Shown here in pieces: positions 9,191 to 20,556 of a stretch of 64,000 nucleotides of DNA. How positions within the stretch are numbered: position 1 is the first letter of the stretch; each line of letters starts with the position of its first letter. Both the position numbers and the translations under genes were made by a program. The stretch spans positions 1,165,500,055 to 1,165,564,054 of the forward strand of contig CM057454.1 of NCBI GenBank assembly GCA_016271365.2. The letters are read 5' to 3'. Below the pieces are notes generated by a model, which was given only the letters and a program-made list of their open reading frames with translations, searched no databases and had not been told where the DNA came from. Source of the stretch: Neoceratodus forsteri (taxonomy: Eukaryota > Chordata > Ceratodontiformes > Ceratodontidae).

Positions 9191-11490
9191 GTAAAATGCA
9201 TTCCTTTAATGTCATGTTTCTTCAGTGTCTAACAATTGTTTAAAAATTAAATATGTAGTTTGTCTCCTTAGTTCTTCTGGTTCTTGTGGCGTGTTTAGCA
9301 CATCTCTTTCAGTGTATCCAGTGCTTAGTGTGTCTCCTTCACTCAGTCTGCATGAGAAGATTTAACACGTCTCCTTTGGTCTGCCTATCCCCTTCATGAC
9401 ATTGTTTGTCAGGTGAGCACTTACATCTCATTTATTTCCATCTATATCCTGTCTCTGTCAGCTACTCTTTTATTTGAGAAGAATGCCTAGCTAATATCTT
9501 ACTTTACATCAGTTTGTTTTTGGAGCAGTGGAGATAAGAAGAAGGCCTCTTATATCCACTGCGAATTTGATCAGAACATACACTGACTATTTCCTTCCAT
9601 GCACTGTCAGAAAAGGAGAGGAGTCAGCAGTACTGAAGCAACTTGAAGAATGAACCAAATGGTTATGGAAGATATTTAGAGAAATGCATGCTTACAGGCT
9701 TATCGAGATTCAATGGATGAAGGAAAAGGAAAAGGAAAAACTATAACGAGAAGGCAAGATTAAGAATGCAGTGATACAAACAGCAAATGGCCCAAGCTGC
9801 AGAGTGCACAGCGACTTGTTCAAAGGCAACCACTGGAGGAGATGCACAAAAGAAGAACAAAGACAGAGCAAACTGGAGGGAGAGATAACAAAAAAGAATG
9901 AACCAATATGACCAGTCAGAAATGCAGGCAACTGAATGAAAAAAGGTGAGGACTTTACAAGCAACAGAAAGAACACAAGTAACAAGTTTGCAGCACCCCT
10001 CCCTCTGCCACATATGATGTGGGTCCAGTGTCTTTTGAGGAGCACATGTGTGAGCCCCTGGTTATATCATGTGAGACCCCAATGGTAGACCAAAGATCCA
10101 ACAGTGCAATCCAGAAAGTAGTTCAGAGTGCATGACAAGGACTGCCACACTCACCAAGACAGTTCACTGCAATGATTTCAAAAAGTAATATTGTCCTGCT
10201 CACCAGTCAAACAGAATGCCCTATCAAAGCAAAATCAGAAATGTATCTCCCATACCAAACTTCAAGACAAACTAGTAGCAGTCATAAAGGAGAAGATGTT
10301 ACAGTTAAAGACATTCCAGGGCTTGGAATTACCATTGAAATGGTGTCTTGTGCACACCAAAAAACAAGCATGGAATACCAGATTCTGCCCCCAGGTAAAC
10401 TGCAGTGTTTACCACTTTAAGGAGTGAGGTTCAAGCCAGCCGACATTTTGTTTTTGGGTACCCACTTTGCCTGAGTGTTTGCTTTTTTGGGGGCTACTTT
10501 TCAGCTCTGGAGACTGTTTGGCACTTTTTAAGATGCTCCAGGCAACTGAAATGGCACATTTTGTCTGGCCAGCCCAAGACCGATCAAAATCTCGTGTGCA
10601 CTAGTGAGATTTTGGTCTTGAGCTGAGCCATTATACACTTGCTTTCCCTCACTCCCGGGGCAGCAATCATGCTGACAGGACTCTCTCACTCTTAGGCTCC
10701 TCACTCCGAACATCACAGCTGCTCCAATGGTGGTCTGGTAAATTTGGGGGGGGAGCTGACTGAAATGGAAGGGTGCAGGGAAAGGGAACAAACAGTACAG
10801 TCAGGATATTGGGAGGTGGGAGGGTTGAGTGTGGATATTGCTGGGAGAGACAGGATTTTCTGTGATTGATAAGCATCAGTGAACTTAGGAAACAGTCAGT
10901 GGGGTCTGGAATAATGGAGGGCAAATGTGCTATTTTGCTATGTTTTGTAGACTAGCCAATTTCTTTTCAAAAATTAGGCAGACTGCCTAAAAAAAGGAGG
11001 AGCAAAATGAAAAAAGCCAACAAGGGAAAACGTTTTCAGGGAGGGCACTGCCTAGAAAAAAAACAAAGGCAAAAAGCCAGAAAAAAAAACAAACTAAATT
11101 TAGCCTTTTAGGGCACATTCCCTGGCACAGAACACAACAGGCAAGAAGGGAACAAAAGCCAATGGAAAACTAACTTTGCCTTACAGTACTCAGGGAATAA
11201 GTTTCCAGCCCAGAAACAGATTTATTGGTCAGTTTCAGGGAGGGGCACTGTGCCACAAAATAATAGGCAAGCATGCCCTAATCTCCCAGATTTGATGAGG
11301 CAAAAAGGTCCTGATGTTTTCCCTTGTTTTGGTACTTCCCCAAAAAGACACCAGACATTTCTATTACATTTTTTATTAAAAAAAAACACATTAGGCTGTA
11401 ACATTTCATTGAAGCAGCTTTATATTGTGAAACTCATTTTCTTTTCTAGGTGGACTTCACCCTGTGGGGAAAAAAAGAAAAATGAAACTC
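9191..11490. other. Unassigned 2.3-kb stretch
   Basis: No convincing gene. Short open frames at 9,710-10,045 and 10,172-10,427 have no motif I recognise. An imperfect hairpin lies at 10,576-10,619 (aagacc-gatc-aaaatctc paired with gagattttggtctt). The remainder is A/T-rich and looks like decayed repeat. Confidence 0.4.
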
Positions 11491-11497
11491 TGGGCAG

Positions 11498-12082
11498 TTA
11501 ACAAATTTGTAATTGGCCAAAAATATATATGTTCTTACCTGGTTTAAGGATGAATAACAAAACCCGACACTTATTCCCCTCTGTGGTTGAATCTGCTACA
11601 CAGCAAAAACATTTTAGCAAGGCTCCCAGGGCTAAAAATATTGTGATCACACTCCCTATGGTCAGCCTCCCACTGTTCTCGCTCTGCCTCTCAGCATTCT
11701 TGCTCTCTCTTCTCCTCTGCAGCTCACTGTTCTTGCTTCTCTTCTTTCTGGAACTCCAGCTCCATTCTGCACAACTCAATCTGCAGCCCGAGTACTTCTG
11801 AATCCAGGATACTGGTGACCTTCCCCTGCTGATGTGGCCTTCACTGACAGTGGCCCTGCTGCTCTCCTCATCAGATCTGGACACTGCACCAGCCACTATC
11901 CCTCCCACACTCAAGGTTTGGTCCCTTACAGTCACTATCTGTGACTCGATGCTCTGAGTATCTGCTACCATCAGGGAATCCATGAGGTTATGCTTGGTGG
12001 CTCCCACCTTGAATGGGACTCCTCTGTCCCTGTACAAGTGCTTTAAGTAGTCTACAGTATGCCCGCTGTAGTTGGAAGCCAT
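11498..12082 (-). pseudogene. LTR-retrotransposon gag N-terminus (SAP-like), truncated
   Basis: The frame starts at an ATG in good context (aagATGg, 12,082), about 195 bp after a primer-binding-like site that directly follows the LTR, as expected for gag. The first ~45 residues (HTVDYLKHLYRDRGVPFKV and on) look like the SAP-type N-terminal helices seen in many Gypsy Gag proteins. A charged Arg/Glu/Ser-rich coiled segment follows (to about 11,690). The last ~60 residues look like unrelated sequence. The capsid, zinc knuckle and pol that should follow are missing, so this is a 3'-deleted copy. Assignment to Gypsy rests on this N-terminus and the neighbouring protease. Confidence 0.55.
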
Positions 12083-12274
12083 CTTCTTCCCTTACTACAG
12101 CTACTCTCTCTAGCACTTTAAGAAAAAAATAAAACAGGTAGGAACTTGACTGTAAGCCAAGTGATGTAGTTCTGTTTCCTTTTAAAAAAAAATCACTGCC
12201 TCTTTTTTTGCAAGTGAGCTGTACAGTATCAAGCCGACACACTGACAATAAAAGCTTGTAAAACCAAATTTATG

Positions 12275-12291
12275 CACACCACTGCCAACCA
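12275..12291 (-). other. Probable primer-binding site
   Basis: On the minus strand 'tggttggcagtggtgtg' follows three bases after an LTR end of the form ...gtgaca. It begins with TGG, the complement of a tRNA 3' CCA. The tRNA species is not assigned. Confidence 0.5.
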
Positions 12292-12294
12292 ATC

Positions 12295-13570
12295 TGTCAC
12301 AACCCCACTCAGCAGGTCAGGCCCTCTTCTCTCACAGTGCCAACCTCCAAGTACAGTATTATGAACAGGAACAGAAATAAGGCAACCCTCCTGTCTGTAC
12401 TGTAAGTTCGAATCAACCTTTGGTCTCAAGTTCTGGAGGAATTCAAACTGTGAACCTCTTGCTAGCATACCCAATGTACAGGTTCAGATAATTCTGTTCT
12501 TCATGGGGCCAGATATCTTTCACCTACAGGTGCCTAACCAGGTGTACAAAATGAATCCTTAACAACTCTATGAAAGACCTCAGAATGAACTCTTACCTTT
12601 TCCCAGTTTGGTAAACCAGTAAGCTATGTACAGTTTCAGCTTTAACCATATATGCTTCACTTGTCAAAGAAAGAATTTCAAAGGCACACCAAGTAGTCTC
12701 TTAAAATAAGAGGTTTTACTTAAAATAGATAAAGAATATGTAAAATGTAAATACAGAACAATGTATCACAAAACATACAATTTTTTAAAAGAATAATGTT
12801 TAGAAGTGCAAATTCCTACCACAGTACACATAGACTTGTCTCTCTAATGTATATCTTCTAACAGTGCATGAAACAAATGGCATTTTCAAGCTAGTCCAAA
12901 CTAGAATGTCTCTAAATGGAATACAGACTACAGTTTAAAACTGGCTTTGACAACCTCTTTGCATGAGGTCACCTAGCTCCTCCCTGTCAGAATATAAAAA
13001 TTATACAAAACAGGATGTCTTATCAAGCAGGAGGTAAATTAAATAGGTGACATCAGCTAAAACTCATCTCCAATAGGATCCTTTGATCTATGAGCAGTTT
13101 CCTCTCTCAAGGACATCAAAGGCTTTTAATGACTCTCTGCCAGATCTCACTGAGGCGTAATGTTCTTTGTGACACCAGTCAATTAACTGACCTTCCTGAG
13201 GACATCATAAAATAGATATTTCAGGTCTTAGCTTCAAACAACCCAGATCCTAAATAAGGCTATAAAATGTGAGTTCCAGGAAGTTAATCCCATCACAGAG
13301 ATCTGCTGTTTAACATATCCTGTCTTTTGAAGTGAAACCTGGGGGGTCATCCAGGAGTACAGCATTTCTCATGACAAACAATCACACTATTTTTTTTTTA
13401 TTTTACAAAAATCATAGAGTAATCAGAACCAGCTGTCCAAGTGTCACACAAATCAATAAATGTTACGTTGTGTATTATTCGAGCAACTTCCATATTGATC
13501 AGCAAACTGTTGTGAACGAGAGGAGAAGATTCCATTTTAACTTTCTACATCTATTTGTGGATGGCAAATT
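12295..13570 (-). repeat. LTR of Gypsy-type element, copy 1
   Basis: The reverse complement of about 13,570-12,650 aligns by eye over most of its length with 61,565-62,455. Shared blocks include 'taaacagcagatctctgt', 'acctcctg...ataagacatcct' and 'tctgacagggaggagctagg' versus 'tctgaaaggaggagctaag'. It ends next to a primer-binding-like sequence and the gag start, so it is a 5' LTR read on the minus strand. The outer boundary is approximate. Confidence 0.7.
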
Positions 13571-14500
13571 CACATGACCGTGGTACAAGGACACTGATCT
13601 ATTATAGAAAACAATGTGCATATTTTATGGTCCGATAAACTTTGAAGGGAAGGATACACTTCAACTGCTACCCAGTGAACTGCAGACTGTGAACAACAAA
13701 CATGAACTTCTGAAACAGTACTGGAATTAACTGGTATCCATGTATTTTGCTAACTGTAGAGAATGACAACACCACAACTGCCATTAATGCAGTGCAATTT
13801 TTGTAATTTTCCCCCCAGGTTTTGTTAGTATCATATTAGGGATCAGGCAAATTTTGTTGTATTTTTGTTCTGAAACAAATGTATGGTGTTATGTGTTACA
13901 TTCACCACGGTATCAAACATCACAATTTCCAGTAATGCAATACACTTCTTGTAAATATAACTGTGTTCTTCCAGGTTTTGTAGTATCATGTTAAGGATTA
14001 CTTATGTTTAGTGACATTTTGGTGAAATTTTCATAACTAAAACAAAATGTGTGGTGTCAAGTGTTACATTCACCACAGTACAGTAGTAGTAATAAAATGC
14101 TTTATTTTTATACAGGATGAGATCTCATATTCACTTCTTTAGGTCATAGACCTATTTTCAAGATGGTCCTGAACAATGTTTGTGGTGTCAAACAGCATCA
14201 TTGCCGGTAATGAAATGTAATTATTGTTAATATATATATTTATTTCGTTTTGTAGTGGTATGTTAGTGATTAGGCATGTTTAGCAAAGTTGTTATAACTG
14301 AAATAAATGTGTGGTGTCACCTGTTAAATTCACCATTGTATGTGGCATCACTTGTTACACTCATCATGTTAAAGGTTCTTTATTGGGTGTTCCTGTGGGA
14401 CATTTATTTCACAATATGTTTCCTTTTTCATTGTTGTGCCATGATATCGTAAACTGCATCACAATATTAATCCAAAAGTAATTTGAAAAATTGACAGTCA
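13571..14500. repeat. Degenerate ~155-bp tandem repeats and flanking AT-rich sequence
   Basis: 'aggttttgttagtatcatatta' (about 13,819), 'aggttttgtagtatcatgttaa' (about 13,973) and 'cgttttgtagtggtatgttag' (about 14,248) each head a block that ends 'gtgtggtgtca...gttacattcaccac'. The third interval is longer by ~120 bp of inserted sequence. No gene is seen. Confidence 0.6.
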
Positions 14501-14529
14501 TGTCACAATTTGATAGCCCTTTTTCATGA

Positions 14530-15380
14530 ACAGGCCCTTATGACTTTCTCAGGGACCATTACTTGATCTACAATTTCCCCTGTAGTAGGGTTAACACACT
14601 CCCTTTATAGCAAACCATTTTGTATAACATATCCTTGGGAGTAATTCTCAGTTCCTTTACCATTAACATGTAAAAAAGGGCCAGGGGTTAGTGTCAAGTC
14701 CATTTGTTACTCAGTTCTCAAATCACACCCTTTTAGATTATGTCCCAGTTTGTCTTCTGTCTGTAGTTAATGTGGAGACTTATTCTAGTGTGCCTTTGCC
14801 TGTCTTTGTTTCCTGAGTCTTTCCTGGGTTGTCAAAATTGTCCCCCCTCAAAGGGAAATACTTCTTGTAGTTTTTGCTGTTTTGCTTGGGATCTTGTAAT
14901 GACTACTGTCAATTCCTTCTTAGTCCTAATTAACATATCAAAATCGGGGCGATCATTTCCAATGATCACAGGTATAGCTAGTTGAGGAGCCCAACCAACA
15001 GTAAGAATAAAGGGAATATCTTTGATAATCAATTCCATGGCAGTGGTGGGATAAAAATAGGTGTCTCTATGGATGCAAACAACCATAGTGTTAGGTCCCT
15101 TAGACTGAATATCAATCACCAGTTCAGCTTTGATCAAAGTCTGTCGATTTCCAGAGTTTATAAGTCAAATAACTTGCTGTGTCACAACATTTACAGTCAT
15201 AGTGTACTGTCCCAAATTTGTAAGGCTAGATGAGTTAATCTGGATCTTTTCTTATGCCAATTTCTGGCAATATGGCCAGTTCCTTTGCAATTGTGGCAAA
15301 TTATTTCAGATGGAAAAGATTTCCCTTGCTTCACTTGCTGTTTGGAGCTTGTAGGTGCCCAGGAGAAAGTCCTGCATTCC
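14530..15380 (-). pseudogene. LTR-retrotransposon gag zinc knuckle and protease remnant
   Basis: On the minus strand a CCHC-type knuckle (CHNCKGTGHIARNW, about 15,330-15,285) has its last Cys replaced by Trp. Downstream is an aspartic-protease-like region. The catalytic triad position reads NSG instead of DSG (about 15,155), followed by YPTTAMELIIKDIPFILTVG and VIIGNDRPDF, the 'LG.D.P' end of Gypsy proteases. Stops interrupt the frame, and only a short pol spacer follows before sequence identity is lost near 14,500. The piece lies upstream of the LTR at 12.3-13.6 kb, not downstream of it. It must therefore be a second copy or a rearranged part of the same element. Confidence 0.65.
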
Positions 15381-15654
15381 TATCCATCTACACTTTTGTA
15401 AGATAGTGTAATTGTATTCTTATTTGCTTGTCAGAATGCAGGGTCCATCACATCCCTCCATGGATGTGTATGTATGTTAATGTGGAAATGCTCCAGGCTC
15501 TACAATTGCATTTTTAGGAAAACCAAAGCCAAATTGTCACCATAGCCTTCTTATTACCCCACCTCATTAACTCGGTAATATAAATTCTTGAATCCCTGCC
15601 AAAAAATAGCAGTCACGTGACAACTTACAGTAACAGTAAATCTTCAACTGAGGT

Positions 15655-15803
15655 CCCTGCAGTAGGTCTTCACAAGTAGGGCTGTGCCCCCTGGTGTCAG
15701 GATCACACAGCAAAATTGTAGCTGTAGCTGCTAGCAATCATCAGTGAGGACTGCCCCTGGCATCAGGTGATGGACATCAGTGTGACTACAAAAGGGAGTG
15801 GTC
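15655..15803. repeat. DIRS inverted terminal repeat, left (3') end
   Basis: 'cctgcagtaggtcttcacaa', 'gcaaaattgtagct', 'ctagcaatcatc' and 'catcaggtgatggacatcag' match the reverse complement of 36,950-37,090 in order. There are small indels, such as an extra 'gtagctgct'. Confidence 0.9.
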
Positions 15804-16189
15804 CCCCACCCACCCTCCAGTTCTTCTGCTGGAGACCTCTAAAGAGGAAGCAGAAAAAGGGAGTGGCAACTCCTGACATATGGAGTGCTGGATAAAGCAA
15901 AGTCTCGGGAAGAGAATGGAGAGAAAAAAAATACAGGAGCAGGGGAAGCTACATGGGAAATCTAGACCTACAGCAGGAACCTCTCTTGAAGACCGACTGT
16001 TAAGGCAAGTTCTTACATTAGTACTATATCTTACTTCGATAGGGTTCTGGCAGTAGGTTTTCAAGACTGAATACCGAGCAGTCAACTAAAAAAGGAAGAG
16101 TCAGAGACGAGGTTCCAGGAGGAGGAAAATGTCTGTCATCTACAGGTCATTCATGACAGAAGACCTTGCAGGACTGCTAAACCAAAGCC
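15804..16189 (-). other. DIRS 3' untranslated region with internal complementary region
   Basis: About 16,026-16,066 reads 'atatcttacttcgatagggttctggcagtaggttttcaag'-like sequence, matching the outer edge of the right ITR (reverse complement of about 37,075-37,110). DIRS elements carry such an internal copy of their ends, thought to template circle completion. Confidence 0.75.
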
Positions 16190-17110
16190 AGCCCTGTGCC
16201 TAGAAGCAATGTGCAGACTGTAATGTTTAGTGAAGGTGTGGCTGGAGGACCAAGTGGCCACTGCACAGATATCCACAGTGGACACATTCCTAAAAAAGGT
16301 AGTGGAAGTGGCCACTCCCCTAGTCGAGTGGCCCTTAACCGTCCCCAGAAGAGGCTTTTCGTACTTCTAGTAAATGTAATGAATACAATTTGCCAGACAC
16401 CTAGACAGAGTTTGTTTAGAAATAGCCTTTCTCTGGTACTGGGGAGCAAAGGCCACCAAAAGTTGGTTCAAGACGCAAACCTCCTTAGTCCTTGAGACAT
16501 AGTATCTCAGAATCCTGTGCACATCAAGAGTGTGCAGGAGATATTCCTCCCTGTTGGAGTGTTCAGGATAGAATACTGGCAGTTCCACATTCTGGCTTAA
16601 AGTGAGTTCCAAAACCACCTTCGGAAGGAAGGAAGGGTTGGTCCGCAGAACCACGCGGTCTGTGTGGAAAATCAAATAAGGCTCTCTACAAACTGGAGCC
16701 TGAAGTTCTGAAACTCTTTAAGTTGAAGTGATAGCAACTAAAAAGGGTGTTTTCCATGGTAAAACATACGTATCACAGCTTGCTCCTGGCTCAAAAGGGG
16801 GCAAAGTAAGCTTTTCCAAAATAAAATTAAGATCGGTGGGGGACAGGATTCCAGAATGGAGGTTTCATATAAGGGATTCATTTCAAAAAGGTTCTGGAAA
16901 CCACCATCTGAGCTAGGGTTTTGCCCTCCACCAGAAGGTGGTTGGTTGAAACCACAGAGAGATAGACCATCAGAGAGGAATAACTGAGGCCCAACTCTGA
17001 CAGGTGCAAGAGGTACTCTAAAACCTGGAAGCTGAGCAAGAAAAAGGTCAAGGCCTTTAGGTGTGGCCCAGTTGGAAAATATCTTCCACTTCATGGCATA
17101 CGTGGATCTG
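16190..17110 (-). pseudogene. DIRS tyrosine recombinase (decayed)
   Basis: The product would be a lambda-integrase-family recombinase that inserts the circular DIRS DNA. Visible in order on the minus strand are a DNA-binding N-terminal part (about 17,100-16,740), the 'DRVVLRTNPSFLPKVV' segment and 'HTLDVHRILRYYVSRTKE' (about 16,650-16,480). 'KQTLSRCLANCIHYIY' follows, then the H-x-x-R box as GHSTRGVATS (about 16,340-16,310), and the tyrosine in HTFTKHYSL (about 16,240-16,215). The His, Arg and Tyr positions are kept, but frame changes and stops split the reading frame. It is the last gene of the element, followed by the ICR and ITR. Confidence 0.88.
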
Positions 17111-17604
17111 TTGGAAGGTTTCCTGGCCTCCACTAAGACCTGAATAACTCGAGAAGAGAAGCCATAGTGAGAAACCACTATGTCCACTGGTGCCATGCAT
17201 GAAGGTGGAGCAATCTGAGGCTTGAGTGTACCAGGGTAACCTGCTCCTGGGACAGAAGATCGTGAGAGAGAGAGAGAGAAAGAGATACAGAGGGTTCCAG
17301 TGCTAACTGCTATAGTAGAGAGAACCAAATCTGCTGAGGCCACAGTGGGGCAATGAGGATCATGTGTGCCCCCTCTGCTTGAAGTTTCAGCAGAATCTTC
17401 TGAAGGATAGGAAAAAGAGGGACAATGTAGAGAAATATCCCTGTCCAAGATAGAGACAGTGCATCTCACCAAAAAACACCATGCCCGGGAATGAGCGAGC
17501 AAAAGCTGGGTAGTTTTGGGTTGGATGGTGAGGCAAAGAGATCTATGTATGACCGACCCCACTGAAGGAAGAGATCTTTTACTACTGCCCACTTTAACTT
17601 CCAC

Positions 17605-18979
17605 TCATGAGCCCTGGTGACTGATCAGCTGAGATTGTCTACCAGAATGTCGTGCACACCTGGCACGTGGACAGCTGTCAATGATAGGCCATGTTGAACA
17701 GCCCAGTACCACACCCACAGTGCCACCCTGCAAAGGGGTTACAAATGAGTGCCTCTCTGTTTGTTGAGGTACCAGACCATTGCCATGTTGTCGGTCTGTA
17801 TGAGATGTGTTCCCGGGAACTAAGAGGGACAGAAAAGTTTGGAGAGCATAGAGTACTGCTCTTGTCTCCAAAATATTGATGTGAAGGTTCTCCTCAATGG
17901 GGGACTTAGTTCCCTGTGTCCTGTGGTCTCTGAGATGAGTCCCCCATCTGAGATTTGAGGCATCTGATGTGAGAGTCATGATGGGGGATGGAGAGTGGAA
18001 TGGTACCCCCACTGAGAGGTTGGCTAGGTCCTGCCACCAAAGAAGACCCCTCTGAAGGCTGTTGGAGATTAAAACCATCTAGTCTATGTCATCCAGCCAT
18101 TGATTCCATTGTACTCACAGAGACCATTGGGTCACTCTCATGTGCAGTCCGGCCAATGGGAATGTGGGTAAGATAGCCACCATCAGACCCAGCAGTCATA
18201 AGGCTGGGCATGCTGTGGGTCGAACAAGAGGAGGCCACCAGAGCTGCTTGGGAGATAAGGTTCTCCACTCAGTTTGACAGAAGGAATGCCCTGCCCTGGA
18301 CTGTGTCCAGCACTGCTCCAATAAATTGGAGGCACTGTGAGGGTGATAACTGAGACTTGGGCTAGTTGACAGTGATCCCAAGTCTGTAGAAAAGGTCCAG
18401 GGTAAAAGAAAGGGAATCCTTCAGGCTGTCCTGGGATGGGGCTGAAATCAGTTAATCATCCAGATATGGTAATGCATAAATGCCCTTGCAATGTAGGGTC
18501 ATTGCTACCATCATTAGGCACTTGGTGAAAACCCAAGGTGCTGAAGAGAGGCCAAAGGGAAGAGCTCTGAACTGAAAATGCCTCTCTTGGAAGGAGAATC
18601 TCAGAAAATGGTGGTGGGCCGGAAGAATGGGGATATTTAAGTAGGTGTCCTGCACATCCAGGGAACACAGCCAACTGTTTGGTTGGAGCAGGGGCAGGAG
18701 TTCCTGGATTGTCAACATGCAAAATCTCTTGTATTCCATGAAGAGATTGAGCATGCTGTGATCTAAGATTGGTCTGAGGTTGCACGTCTTTGTGGGTACT
18801 AGGATGAAGTGGGAGTAACATCCCTTTCCTATCTGCTGTGGTGGAACCTGCTCTATGACTGATTTTTGCAGTACAGTTTGGATTTCCTGCAGAACCAAAT
18901 GTTGTTGGCCAGATGGTATAATGAGATCTGCCCAGAGGGGTTGGTTGGTGGTCTCTCCAGGAACTCTATAGAGTGACCT
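17605..18979 (-). pseudogene. DIRS reverse transcriptase / RNase H (decayed)
   Basis: The minus-strand frame at 18,898-18,452 has RT motifs: QIGKGCYSHFILVPTK, LRPILDHSMLN, LCSLDVQDTYLNIPI (motif A, Asp kept), FRALPFGLSSAPWVFTK (motif B) and ALPYLDD (motif C, both Asp kept). A TAA directly follows YLDD. The RNase H-like part continues to 17,605 with LTSDASNLRWGTH and INILETRAVLYAL, which supply acidic residues. The segment upstream of motif 1 is interrupted at 18,988 by the hAT element; the frame resumes at 31,354. DIRS RTs sit between gag and recombinase, as here. Confidence 0.9.
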
Positions 18980-18987
18980 CTTGCGAT
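18980..18987 (+). repeat. hAT target-site duplication, left copy (cttgcgat)
   Basis: Eight bases directly outside the left end TAGAGATG; the right copy at 31,346-31,353 is cttgtgat. The single difference is a CpG-type C/T change. Eight bp is the hAT target-duplication length. Confidence 0.88.
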
Positions 18988-20556
18988 TAGAGATGTGTGA
19001 AATTGGAAAATTTCGCCTAACAAAATATTTTGCATAATTACCACATTATGCAAACATTTTTTTCCTAGGCAACACCTAATTTCACCTCAGATTCTGCTTT
19101 CATGTAATGCAAAATTTCACTGAATTTTACCAATTTTTGCATTTGTGTAAGGTGACATTTCACCATTATCCTGAATTTCGTCAGTGAAATTGCAATACAC
19201 TGTGGGTAGATAGCTGAAATATCACATGCAGGCTGTTTCCTGTACAGTATATTGTTTGCTGAGTTGGAGAGCAGTTCAGTGTGGAGCATCACAGCCAATA
19301 AACCCTTCTAAAACCTCTTTATTTGTGATTTTTTAGTTAATTGTTTCCAAAATCTCAATTTAGCTCCTAGTGCTGCAAGTGAACAATTGTTTGTTTCTGT
19401 ATCTTAAACTCAGGTGGTGTTTTCAGTTTTCTCTGTGTCTGTGAGGGAGTTGAGTGGGGGAGAGTCGACCGTGTGGTATGTATGTATGTATGTGAAAGTA
19501 GAGCAAGCTAGTTCCTAATATTTGACAGGTTTCTCGCAAGTTGTGAGTGAGTTTCTGTAGTTTCTTTTAAGTCTTAATACTTTCGTTTGTGTGCTACTTA
19601 TTTGTTGTATTTTTCCTACATATTGACTCTTTTTTGAGTAACTTAAAACAGTTACTACCTTCTGACTGAGTAGTTCTCTTCCTGTTTCCCTTTGATTAAT
19701 CACTTTTGTGATTTATTTTTTTATTGGAAGTATTCCACATTGACTCGTCCATATCCAGGTGCACTACATTGTTGAATTGCTCACAGAAATTAATATTGTG
19801 ATCTAGCCTCTGTATTGCAGCGTTTCTGTTTTTCTATTTAATTTGCTTACCATATTAACCCTTTCTTCCCTGTTACACCACTGCTGTTTACTACCTGACC
19901 TGTTAAAGTAAAAAAAACTACATAATTTTCAAGATAGTTGTGGTCCCTGCACAAGTTTTGGAGGTGACTTTGTTCATTTCAAATCTTGTTGTCCCTTTCC
20001 GTCTGATATATCTGTAAGCCAAAATTGTATTTAGTAAGTACTAACACACTGCAGTACTCGCCTTATCCAAACACCACCTATCAGGACTGTAGTTCATATT
20101 TTGACTGTGAGGTGTTCTGTGCAATTGGTTTACAGTTTAGTTTTTGGGAACCTAGCAGCTCCTACCCAGATATTATCAAGTTGTGTAATAATCATTCCAT
20201 TTAAAAACTAACATTTGATTAAGAAATACTTAAGTATTCTTTTCAGATTTACTGCACATCCTTGTTGTGGTGGTGTTCTCCGTCAGTTTTGTAATGAAAG
20301 TCTGTTACTTCTGTCCTCCTGTTACCCCATGTTACTTAACTCATGTTTTTGTAATTGAAAAAACAAAATTGTGTTGTCACACTCAGATAGGCTACAGCAG
20401 CAGTTGTAGGTAATTATATACACTACAGTGCAGCTACCTGTTCTGATTTCTGTTTGCCCTTTGTAGGTAGCACAGCAGGTGTTAAATCACACTTATTTAA
20501 TAGAAATACATAATAATATAGTTCCAGAGGAAACCAAATGAAACAATCATATAAAT
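18988..20556 (+). other. hAT left end and 5' untranslated region
   Basis: The left subterminal region is rich in GTGAAATT-like repeats to about 19,210. Beyond that the sequence is AT-rich, with no open frame of note before the transposase at 20,557. Intron or 5' UTR is possible. Confidence 0.6.

Noticed and set aside
9710..10045. Minus-strand 111-codon ORF rich in Phe/Leu
   Set aside because: Low-complexity reading of A-rich plus-strand sequence; no motif and no neighbouring element structure.
10576..10619. Hairpin as a regulatory or RNA structure
   Set aside because: A single imperfect stem with a 4-nt bulge and no conserved context; hairpins of this size are expected by chance in 64 kb.
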